Of a stretch of 6,362 bases of DNA, positions 1 to 6,009 are shown in pieces. The position numbers and the translations under genes were made by a program. Under the pieces are notes generated by a model, which was not told where the DNA came from, ran no database searches, and was given only the letters and a program-made list of their open reading frames with translations. Source of the stretch: Pseudomonadota bacterium (lineage in GTDB: Bacteria; Pseudomonadota; Alphaproteobacteria; Rhizobiales; Hyphomicrobiaceae); assembly GCA_021813195.1 (NCBI GenBank), contig JAKALI010000251.1, positions 1 through 6,362 on the forward strand, written 5' to 3'. Each line of letters starts with the position of its first letter. Positions within the stretch are counted from its first letter, which is position 1.

Positions 1-133
1 CCATGAACAATGCGGAGTTGGTGAACGTCGCATCGACGCCAAAAATCTCCATCGGGAAGAGACGCTTGACCTCGAACTGATAGATGGGATCGGGCATACC
101 GCCGCCACCCTGTGCCCCGTGTTCTGCTGCCAC
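1..133 (-). CDS. atpB: F1F0 ATP synthase subunit a, N-terminal part (partial)
   Basis: This is the first 44 codons of F0 subunit a, the inner-membrane protein that forms the proton half-channels against the c-ring. The gene runs off the left edge of the window. The visible protein has a short Gly-rich start, then a PDPIYQFEVKRLFP segment and a VDATFTNSALFM segment. These match the conserved N-terminus of alphaproteobacterial AtpB (DPIHQF ... FTNSALFM). I chose the GTG at 133, which follows a G-rich GGGGTAGGGAC stretch. The ATG at 97 is a real alternative, because MPDPIYQF lines up with the usual start of the family. The transmembrane helices and the essential arginine lie outside the window. 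The gene starts 23 bases after the atpI stop, so it is in the same operon, as expected for the alphaproteobacterial F0 cluster. Confidence 0.9.
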   Translation of the reverse strand, partial: MAAEHGAQGGGGMPDPIYQFEVKRLFPMEIFGVDATFTNSALFM

Positions 134-156
134 GTCCCTACCCCGTATGTGGTGCC

Positions 157-588
157 CTAACGCCTGCTCAGGTCGTCGTCGCCATCTTCATCCGCAACAG
201 ACTTGCCGATCGTGAAGCCTTTCTGAGCCTCGATCTCGGCCTGCATTCTCTTGAAGGTTCTCAAAATATTGAGAACTCCCGCACTGAAGCCCAGCATCAC
301 GAACAGCAGCGACAGCCAGGGCAATGTCCCAAGCCAAGTGTCGAGCATGTAACCCATGAAGCCGCCGACCAGAATGGCGGCGACAAGTTCGGTCGACATC
401 CTCAACCCGTAGGCCATGCCGCGCGAGCGGTTGGCACGGTCCTGCTGCGTTTCGATTTCGGCCTGTTTCTCGGACTGGACGCTTTCGATTCGCTTGCCCA
501 GCTCTGAGGCGCGCCGCTTGAACTCAGCAATCTCCTCAGGGCTCAAGCTCCCCTTTTCGGGATTAGCCCCATGGTCTGGGTCCGACAT
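157..588 (-). CDS. atpI: ATP synthase accessory protein AtpI (alphaproteobacterial AtpI/AtpZ type)
   Basis: A 143-residue protein of the AtpI family, the small membrane protein that heads F0 operons. Family members have been linked to c-ring assembly and to Mg2+ handling, but the exact role in this group is not settled. A polar, helical, charged N-terminus (about residues 16-55, rich in E, K, R and Q) is followed by two hydrophobic segments at about 66-84 and 89-109. The first carries the family's small-residue pattern GGFMGYMLD. The C-terminal tail is acidic (DEDGDDD). I prefer the ATG at 588 (MSDPDHG) over the ATG at 594, because AGAGG at 599-595 sits 6 bases before 588 and directly abuts 594. 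The gene lies 23 bases upstream of atpB and has its own likely promoter at 643-671. Placement before atpB supports the call as much as the sequence does. Confidence 0.92.
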   Translation of the reverse strand: MSDPDHGANPEKGSLSPEEIAEFKRRASELGKRIESVQSEKQAEIETQQDRANRSRGMAYGLRMSTELVAAILVGGFMGYMLDTWLGTLPWLSLLFVMLGFSAGVLNILRTFKRMQAEIEAQKGFTIGKSVADEDGDDDLSRR

Positions 589-594
589 CGGCAT

Positions 595-599
595 CCTCT
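595..599 (-). promoter_or_regulatory. Ribosome binding site of atpI
   Basis: AGAGG on the minus strand lies 6 bases before the ATG at 588. It touches the in-frame ATG at 594, so it favours 588 as the true start. Confidence 0.6.
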
Positions 600-611
600 A
601 CGGGAAACCGC

Positions 612-631
612 CGAAAACGATACGGTTTTCG
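612..631 (-). promoter_or_regulatory. Inverted repeat in the atpI leader (possible operator or 5' mRNA hairpin)
   Basis: A perfect 7-bp inverted repeat, CGAAAAC and GTTTTCG, separated by 6 bases. It begins about 5 bases after the transcription start expected from the promoter at 643-671 and ends 23 bases before the atpI ATG. This position suits either a repressor site just downstream of the promoter or a stem-loop at the 5' end of the F0 mRNA. It has no U-run after it, so it is not a usual terminator. I do not recognise it as the site of a known regulator. Confidence 0.4.
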
Positions 632-642
632 AGCGCGGGCGC

Positions 643-671
643 ACCATATGAGCGGCCCCTTGGGGTGTCAA
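643..671 (-). promoter_or_regulatory. Sigma70-type promoter for the atpI-atpB operon
   Basis: The -35 box is a perfect TTGACA at 671-666. The -10 box is TATGGT at 648-643 (4 of 6 to consensus), and the spacer is exactly 17 bases. It lies in the smc-atpI gap and points at atpI. Transcription would start near 637-635, giving a leader of about 48 bases. The spacer contains a CCCC-AA-GGGG inverted repeat (665-656). The call rests on box match, spacing and location; no mapped start is available. Confidence 0.65.
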
Positions 672-716
672 GAAAGGGTGGCTGCGGCCTCGAATACCGA
701 GGGTACGGCGAAACCG

Positions 717-732
717 CGCAGGCAAACCTGCG
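717..732 (-). terminator. Weak hairpin just downstream of smc
   Basis: A 6-bp perfect stem, CGCAGG and CCTGCG, with a 4-base loop, starts 15 bases after the smc stop codon. No T-run follows on the minus strand, so it is not a standard Rho-independent terminator. It could be a 3' end stabiliser of the smc mRNA or chance. Confidence 0.25.
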
Positions 733-747
733 ACATCCTGGACATCC

Positions 748-3700
748 TCAGACGGCTTCGCGAAAGCTGCGGGCCGTTTCCAAATCGACCGAGACGAGCT
801 GCGAGATGCCCCGTTCGACCATTGTGACACCGAAAAGGCGGTTCATGCGCGCCATCGTCATCGGGTGATGGGTAATAACGAGAAACCGTGTCGCCGTCTC
901 CGACGCCATCTTTTCCATCAGCGTACAGAAGCGATCGACGTTGGCATCATCGAGCGGCGCATCCACCTCATCGAGCACACAAATCGGTGCCGGGTTCGTC
1001 AGAAAGACGGCAAAGATAAGTGACAGTGCGGTCAGGGTCTGCTCGCCGCCGGAGAGCAGGGAGAGGGTCGCTGGCTTTTTACCGGGCGGCTTGGCGATGA
1101 TCTCGAGACCGCCTTCCAGCGGGTCCTCGGGCGATTCAATCATTTCCAGGCGCGCTTCACCGCCCCCAAACAGCGTGGTGAACAGGTGTTGGAAATGGCC
1201 ATTGACGATGTCGAAGGCCTCTTCAAGCCGCTTACGGCCCTCGCGGTTCAACTGCCCAATGGCGGCGCGCAATTTGGCGACAGCCTGCTCCACATCGCTC
1301 AGTTCCGTTTCCATCACGGCGAATTGGGTCTGCAGCGCCGTCAGTTCCTCATCTGCCTGGAGGTTGACGGCGCCGAGCCGGTCGCGATCGGCCTTGAGCC
1401 TTTGAAGGTGCTGCTCGATATCCACCAGTGCCGGAAGAGATGTCCCGGGCTCAAGACCGGCCAGCGACAGACAATCCTCGGGAGTAACTTCGAACGTTTC
1501 GCGAATGCGCCGCGCTTCGTCCTGGCGGCGCTGGCGGGCGGCCTCAAGGCGCGCTTCCGCACGGGCCCGGCCTTCGCGGGCTTCGGCGACGGCCGACTGG
1601 GCTGCTCGGAGCGCGACCACCGCCGCTCGTTGCGCACTCTCGGCTTCTGCAAGCGCATCGGCAGCCGATCGGCGCTCAGCGTCGGCCTCCGCGATTAGTG
1701 TCAACAGTCGCTCGCGGCGCGTGTTTATCTCCGCAGGAAGACCCTCCAACCCTTCAAGCTCAGCCGCCGTCTCCTCAAGCCGCTGGGTGAGGCTGACACG
1801 ATGTTGCTCGGCACTCTCGCCGCGCTGCTTCCAGCGCGCGCGTTCGACGTCTGCTGATCGGAGGCGTTCCGCGTTGAGCTGCCGGTCGCGGATCAGGGTT
1901 TGAAGGTGCGAATTGGCTTCCCCCGCGGCCCGTCGCGCCGCCGTCGCCGCCTCGTGCGCGGCATTGGCCAGCGGTTCGAGGTCCTCTGCGGCGGTCTCTG
2001 CCTCGAGCTGGGCGAGAGTTGCCTCCAGCCGCTGACGCGCCTCGGCGAAGTCCTGCTCCAATCGTTCACGCGCTTCGCCGAGGGCGGCCAGCCGCGCCTC
2101 GGTCTCGCGCGCCTGGCGGTCCATTATGGCAAGGCGATCGCGCACCGCGCTCAAGTCGCTTTGTGTCTGCCGCCAGGCCCCGCGCAGCACACGCTCCGCA
2201 TTCGCCGCCTCGGCATGAGCAGCAACTGCGGCAGCTTCGGCGGAAAGAAGATCTGCCGACGCCTGCCGCGCAGCCTCAATTTGCTCTTCGATTTCGGACA
2301 GCCGATTGCGCTCAGCCAGCCTCTGCGCGGCAAGCGATGCCCCGCCGCTCGCGGCAACGAAGCCATCCCAGCGCCACAGATCGCCATCGAGACTGACGAG
2401 CCGCTGCCCCGCTGCCAGCTGCTTTTGAATCTCAGGCCCATCTTCAGGCGCGACGACACCGATCTGGGACAAACGCCGCTGCAGTTCGGCCGGGGCTGAG
2501 ACGTAGCGACTTAGCGGTTCCACCCCTGCGGGCAAGGCTGGATCAATGGTCGCAATATGGATGAGCCGCCAGTGCATCGGCGCATCGTCGGCGATCGGTG
2601 CGGTTAAATCCTCGCCAAGCGCGGCCCCGAGCGCCGTCTCGTAACCCGGCGTTACACTCAGTTGATCGACAATCGGGGGCAAATCGTCGTCACGCACCGG
2701 TATCAACAGCTTGGCGAGCGTTTCGCGTTCGGTTTGCAGGTTTGAGATCAGAAGTTTTGCCGCAGCTGCCTCTTCGCGATGCCTCGCCAGCGCAGCCGCC
2801 GCATCCGCGACTTTGGCGACCGCCGCTTCAATGTCTTGCTCGAGCCGCTGGGACCGCTCGGCAAGGAGGTGGCCTTGCTCGGTCGTCTCTGCGAGCGTGA
2901 CAGCATCGGGCGCGCGGCCGTGGATTTCGCGAGATTGTGTCTCCAAAGCAGCGGCCTGGCGCTCTAATTTCTTCAGTGCGTCCTCGCGTTCGCTGCGCGC
3001 TTGAGCAAGCTGGCGACGGCGCGCGCGCTGTTCAGCAGACCGATGGGTGATATCGGCAAGGTGCGCCTCGGCTGTTTTCATGTCGGCTTCGGCCTGTGCA
3101 AGGACGTCGCGAGCTGTCTGTTCGAGAGTCGCAGCGCCCTGTTCGGCTTCACTTAAGGACTCAATCTCATTTTGCAGCCGCACGATGACTTCGCGCGCCT
3201 CCTCCAGGCTCCGCGTTTCTCGCGCGATGTCTTTGCTGAGCTGCTCCTTGCGCGTTTGCAATTCGCTGATGCGCAACCGGGCCCGTTCGGCTTCGCGATC
3301 GAGCGTCTCTTGCTCGAGCTTCAGTCTGCCCAGCGCTGCGCCCTTGATGGCCTCGGCTTCGCGCAACGGCTGGAGCGCCTGGGCAAGGTCGGCCTCCACT
3401 CGCAGACAGCGCGCCTCATCTTGCGTTGCCGCGCCGAGAACTTCGGTGGCGGCTCTGAGATTGACTTCCTCACGCTCGACCTGTGCCTGCGCCTGCGACC
3501 ACGACAGGTGCAAATGGAGAGCCTCAGTTTTGCGAATCTCGGCGGAAACGTCCTTGTAGCGCCGGGCCTGCCGAGCCTGGCGCTTCAGACTTTCGATCTG
3601 CGAGGTGAGACCCCCCATCAGATCGCTCAGCCGTGCCAGATTGGACTCGGCGGCCTTGAGCCGTAATTCGGCTTCGTGACGACGAGTGTGCAGTCCGGCG

Positions 3701-4209
3701 ATGCCTGCTGCGTCCTCCAGCACGCGACGTCGCTGCTCAGGCTTAGCGTTGACGATTTCCGAAATTTGGCCCTGGCGGACAAGGGCTGGAGAGCGCGCAC
3801 CGGTGGCCGCGTCCTCAAAGAGGATCTTCACGTCGCGCGCGCGGACGTCTTTGCCGTTGATGCGATAGGCTGATCCCGCTTCGCGTTCGATGCGGCGGGT
3901 GATTTCGATCGTATCGGTGCCATTGAATTCCGGCGGTGCCAGGCGCTCCGAATTATCGAGGAAGATGGTTACTTCGGCGGTGTTTCGCGCGGGACGGGTC
4001 TGCGTACCAGAGAAAATGACGTCGTCCATGGCCGCGGCACGCATCGATTTGTGCGAGGTCTCCCCCATCACCCACCGTAAGGCTTCGAGGAGGTTCGATT
4101 TGCCACATCCGTTGGGCCCGACGACACCCGTCAAACCCGGCTCGATGACGAGATCGGTCGGCTCGACGAAGGATTTGAAACCGAGTAGGCGCAGTCTGGT
4201 TATCTTCAT
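748..4209 (-). CDS. smc: Chromosome segregation/condensation ATPase SMC
   Basis: A full-length bacterial SMC of 1153 residues. It dimerises through its hinge, binds DNA and, with the kleisin ScpA and ScpB, compacts and resolves sister chromosomes in the cytoplasm. Domains in order: an N-terminal ATPase half with Walker A GPNGCGKSN (31-39), an R-loop arginine in KSMRAAAMDDVIF (57), and a Q-loop in VRQGQ (144-148); a coiled coil (about 160-500); the hinge (about 503-625, with a GYETALGAALG start and GDLWRWDGF...GG end); the returning coiled coil (about 630-985); and a C-terminal ATPase half with signature LSGGEQ (1052-1057), Walker B ICVLDE (1076-1081) and VITHH (1111-1115). No frameshift or lost catalytic residue is visible. 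The ATG at 4209 gives the usual MKITRLRLLGFKSF start; an in-frame GTG at 4230 would add 7 residues. The gene lies 63 bases after the lipoprotein DsbA gene, probably in one operon. ScpA and ScpB are not in the window. Confidence 0.98.
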   Translation of the reverse strand: MKITRLRLLGFKSFVEPTDLVIEPGLTGVVGPNGCGKSNLLEALRWVMGETSHKSMRAAAMDDVIFSGTQTRPARNTAEVTIFLDNSERLAPPEFNGTDTIEITRRIEREAGSAYRINGKDVRARDVKILFEDAATGARSPALVRQGQISEIVNAKPEQRRRVLEDAAGIAGLHTRRHEAELRLKAAESNLARLSDLMGGLTSQIESLKRQARQARRYKDVSAEIRKTEALHLHLSWSQAQAQVEREEVNLRAATEVLGAATQDEARCLRVEADLAQALQPLREAEAIKGAALGRLKLEQETLDREAERARLRISELQTRKEQLSKDIARETRSLEEAREVIVRLQNEIESLSEAEQGAATLEQTARDVLAQAEADMKTAEAHLADITHRSAEQRARRRQLAQARSEREDALKKLERQAAALETQSREIHGRAPDAVTLAETTEQGHLLAERSQRLEQDIEAAVAKVADAAAALARHREEAAAAKLLISNLQTERETLAKLLIPVRDDDLPPIVDQLSVTPGYETALGAALGEDLTAPIADDAPMHWRLIHIATIDPALPAGVEPLSRYVSAPAELQRRLSQIGVVAPEDGPEIQKQLAAGQRLVSLDGDLWRWDGFVAASGGASLAAQRLAERNRLSEIEEQIEAARQASADLLSAEAAAVAAHAEAANAERVLRGAWRQTQSDLSAVRDRLAIMDRQARETEARLAALGEARERLEQDFAEARQRLEATLAQLEAETAAEDLEPLANAAHEAATAARRAAGEANSHLQTLIRDRQLNAERLRSADVERARWKQRGESAEQHRVSLTQRLEETAAELEGLEGLPAEINTRRERLLTLIAEADAERRSAADALAEAESAQRAAVVALRAAQSAVAEAREGRARAEARLEAARQRRQDEARRIRETFEVTPEDCLSLAGLEPGTSLPALVDIEQHLQRLKADRDRLGAVNLQADEELTALQTQFAVMETELSDVEQAVAKLRAAIGQLNREGRKRLEEAFDIVNGHFQHLFTTLFGGGEARLEMIESPEDPLEGGLEIIAKPPGKKPATLSLLSGGEQTLTALSLIFAVFLTNPAPICVLDEVDAPLDDANVDRFCTLMEKMASETATRFLVITHHPMTMARMNRLFGVTMVERGISQLVSVDLETARSFREAV

Positions 4210-4272
4210 GGTCGACTTTCGCTCGGCCACAGCGTGGTGATCGCCTTCGTGGCAGGTCAGACACCGGACTCG

Positions 4273-5133
4273 TCACGGCCGCAACTGACGCGCTTCCTGC
4301 GATGAGGTGTTTTGACCCACCTTGTTCGCGGACACGATGAGCGGATCCACCAGCGACCGGATCTCGTCCATCGTCAGGGTGCTCTTGATGAGCTTGGCGC
4401 CGACGAAGAAGTTGGGCGTACCGATGACCCCGAGCTTGCGGCCGCGCTCCTTGACCCACTTTAAGCCATCGATCATGCCCTGATTCTGCAGGCAGGCGTC
4501 AAATTGCGCCCGCGTGATCCCCACCTGTTGTGCGACGGCGAAAATCGGCTCCAAGCGCACCTCTTGTGAAACCCAGGAATTCTGTTGTTCCAAATACTTG
4601 CCGTATAGCTCAAAATATTTGGCCGGATCGGCACAGCGCAGCGCGATAGTGGCTGTACCCGACGTGCGTCCGATGGGGAACTCGCGCAACACGAAGCGCA
4701 CCCGCCCCGTGTCGATATACTCCCGTTTCAGCACCGGAAACACATTTTGGTGGAACGCTCGGCAGTGCGGACACGTCAGAGACGCATACTTGATGATCGT
4801 CACCGGCGCATCGTCCCGGCCGAGCGACATCTCCGGCAATGTGCCCGTCATCGCCACGTCAGCTGGGGTTGGGTTCGGGATAACCTCCCGGCCACCCCTT
4901 GCGCTGTCGATCTCGTTCGCGAACGGGTTGAAGCCACCCGTGTCGGCGTTGGGACCCGTTGTGGGATCGGGAAAAGCTGCGCCGCGCGCGATCTGCTCGG
5001 CGGAAACGCCGGCGGCAGGCGCATTTGGCAAACTCGGCGGATCGCCCGCGCAGGCAGCCAGAAGCACTAAGGTCACGGCTAGTGCAGCGAGGCAGACGAA
5101 GGAGCGCACGCCTACCGCGAGCGAAACCCTCAT
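4273..5133 (-). CDS. DsbA-family thiol:disulfide oxidoreductase, predicted lipoprotein (CPHC)
   Basis: A 286-residue DsbA-like thioredoxin-fold protein, expected to catalyse disulfide exchange in the cell envelope. It starts with a lipoprotein signal peptide: Arg at 2 and 10, hydrophobic core, and lipobox LAAC with the lipidated Cys at 28. Ala at +2 gives no inner-membrane retention signal of the Asp type. A long Pro/Gly/Asn-rich, probably flexible linker (about 29-100) precedes the catalytic domain. The active site is CPHC (121-124), as in classical DsbA, in the context YASLTCPHC; the cis-proline loop is GTPNFF (Pro 240). Cys 167 and Cys 214 in the helical insertion may form a second pair. 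The ATG at 5133 overlaps the stop of the previous gene as ATGA. No clear Shine-Dalgarno is present, so coupled translation is likely. Longer in-frame starts upstream would bury the signal peptide. The substrate and the redox partner (DsbB-like) cannot be told from the window. Confidence 0.9.
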   Translation of the reverse strand: MRVSLAVGVRSFVCLAALAVTLVLLAACAGDPPSLPNAPAAGVSAEQIARGAAFPDPTTGPNADTGGFNPFANEIDSARGGREVIPNPTPADVAMTGTLPEMSLGRDDAPVTIIKYASLTCPHCRAFHQNVFPVLKREYIDTGRVRFVLREFPIGRTSGTATIALRCADPAKYFELYGKYLEQQNSWVSQEVRLEPIFAVAQQVGITRAQFDACLQNQGMIDGLKWVKERGRKLGVIGTPNFFVGAKLIKSTLTMDEIRSLVDPLIVSANKVGQNTSSQEARQLRP

Positions 5134-5819
5134 TTCAGTAAGGGTTCGAGCGCCTTGTCGAAGCCTTCGACCGTCGGCGGTTCCGTAAGCCTCTTCCCAT
5201 TGATGAAGAACGTGGGGGTTGAACCGACGCCGAAAACCTCCGCTGCCCGGGTCCGTCTGGCCGTCAGTTTGTCGAGCAGAGCCTGATCGGTCAGGCATTT
5301 GTCGAAGCTCTCCTGTGTGAAGCCTGCCTGACGCGCGATCTCAAAAAGTTTGGGCGTCGGATTTTCCTTCACATAGGCCCAATCTGCCTGAGTGTCGAAT
5401 AATGCGCCGATCAGAGGCAGCGCCTTGTCGTCTCCCGCACAGCGCGCCAGCATCGAGGCGGCGAAGGCACGCGCATCGAGGGGAAACTCGCGAAAAATCA
5501 TACGGACTTTCCCGGCTTCGACATACTTGGTTTTCAACTCGGGCAAGACCTGGGTGTGGAAGTTCTTGCAGTGACCGCAGGTCATCGATGCGTATTCCAC
5601 GACCGTCACCGGCGCCGTCGCCGACCCCATGACAAGCTCCGACAAGTCATCCGGTTTCATCAATTCCTCGACAGGGACTTCGAGCGGTCCCCGCGCATCG
5701 GCCCGCAGAACGTCCGAAAGACTGGCGAGTGCAAGAGTGCAGCCACCCACAAACATAAGCGACAGCATAATGCGACGGGTGGGGAAGGCGGTGATGACAG
5801 GCAAAAGTGGTATATTCAC
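5130..5819 (-). CDS. DsbA-family thiol:disulfide oxidoreductase, exported (CGHC)
   Basis: A 229-residue protein of the DsbA/Thioredoxin_4 type often found next to smc in rhizobia-like bacteria. The N-terminus is a signal peptide: TRR at 14-16, a hydrophobic core at about 17-36, and probable cleavage after ADA (40-42). The pair of arginines followed by IML resembles a Tat motif. The active site is CGHC (81-84) in EYASMTCGHC, with cis-proline loop STPTFF (Pro 202). Cys 127 and Cys 175 match the second pair of the neighbouring paralogue. It shares with that paralogue the APVT-x-x-x-YAS-x-TC block and the REFP motif. I chose the GTG at 5819 because AGGAG lies 11 bases before it and because it keeps the arginines; the ATG at 5768 would remove them. 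Oxidase, isomerase or reductase activity is not decided by the motif, although CGHC generally makes a less oxidising centre than CPHC. Confidence 0.88.
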   Translation of the reverse strand: MNIPLLPVITAFPTRRIMLSLMFVGGCTLALASLSDVLRADARGPLEVPVEELMKPDDLSELVMGSATAPVTVVEYASMTCGHCKNFHTQVLPELKTKYVEAGKVRMIFREFPLDARAFAASMLARCAGDDKALPLIGALFDTQADWAYVKENPTPKLFEIARQAGFTQESFDKCLTDQALLDKLTARRTRAAEVFGVGSTPTFFINGKRLTEPPTVEGFDKALEPLLK

Positions 5820-5830
5820 GGGTCTTGCAA

Positions 5831-5835
5831 CTCCT
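5831..5835 (-). promoter_or_regulatory. Ribosome binding site supporting the GTG start of the first dsbA-like gene
   Basis: AGGAG on the minus strand, 11 bases before the GTG at 5819. The spacing is slightly long, but no ATG lies closer in frame, and this is the only strong Shine-Dalgarno sequence I found near a plausible start. Confidence 0.5.
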
Positions 5836-5917
5836 AATCGGGTCGTCGATCGGCACGGCGCGAAGCCTAACGGAACGCGCACGGGAAGGCCGATAGCACG
5901 CCGCCTGCCTCGGATTA

Positions 5918-5932
5918 AGACCAAAACGGTCT
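5918..5932 (-). terminator. Weak hairpin between the DUF721 gene and the first dsbA-like gene
   Basis: AGACC and GGTCT form a 5-bp stem around a GTTTT loop, followed on the minus strand by TTAAT. The stem is short and the tail is poor in T, so termination is doubtful. If real, it would separate the DUF721 transcript from the dsbA-dsbA-smc unit. Confidence 0.2.
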
Positions 5933-5948
5933 GAATGCCGTCTGAACG
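5927..5948 (-). repeat. Tandem 11-base direct repeat in the dsbA upstream region
   Basis: Two adjacent 11-base units (5927-5937 and 5938-5948), 9 of 11 identical, with the core TTCAGAC on the minus strand. The centre-to-centre distance of 11 bases is about one helical turn, which would suit a regulator binding in tandem on one face of the DNA. The remainder of the 5820-6009 gap shows no convincing promoter boxes. Confidence 0.4.
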
Positions 5949-6009
5949 GTCCTTCTGCCGCATGCCGCCGAGCTCATGCACCTGTTGCCGCGTCCGAACG
6001 CGACTTCGG

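Noticed and set aside
732..748. Two 8-base copies of GACATCCT separated by one base at the end of smc
   Set aside because: Too short to call a meaningful repeat, and it partly overlaps the smc stop codon. Chance is the simplest reading.
543..830. A 95-codon minus-strand frame across the smc-atpI gap
   Set aside because: It overlaps the ends of both real genes in other frames, covers the promoter and inverted repeat, and its product is compositionally Arg/Ser-rich without a domain.
1500..2150. Ala/Arg/Glu-rich low-complexity stretch in smc as a possible internal repeat array
   Set aside because: It is the expected heptad-patterned coiled coil of SMC; no exact DNA repeat unit is visible.
941..3559. 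Many open frames of 60-200 codons on the plus strand and in other minus frames across smc
   Set aside because: They are antisense or shifted readings of one intact SMC frame. High GC content lowers stop density, and their products are Arg/Ser/Ala-rich with no recognisable domain.
4210..4272. Possible terminator or promoter between the CPHC DsbA-like gene and smc
   Set aside because: Only a 5-bp GCCAC/GTGGC match with a long loop is present, with no T-run and no convincing promoter boxes. Read-through into smc is more likely.
5134..5298. N-terminal extension of the CPHC DsbA-like frame by 55 residues
   Set aside because: It lies wholly inside the preceding gene, has no family-like sequence, and would bury an obvious lipoprotein signal peptide that begins at 5133.
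5820..5981. N-terminal extension of the CGHC DsbA-like frame by 54 residues
   Set aside because: The extension is Arg-rich, resembles no family member and would bury the signal peptide. The AGGAG before the GTG at 5819 favours the shorter form.
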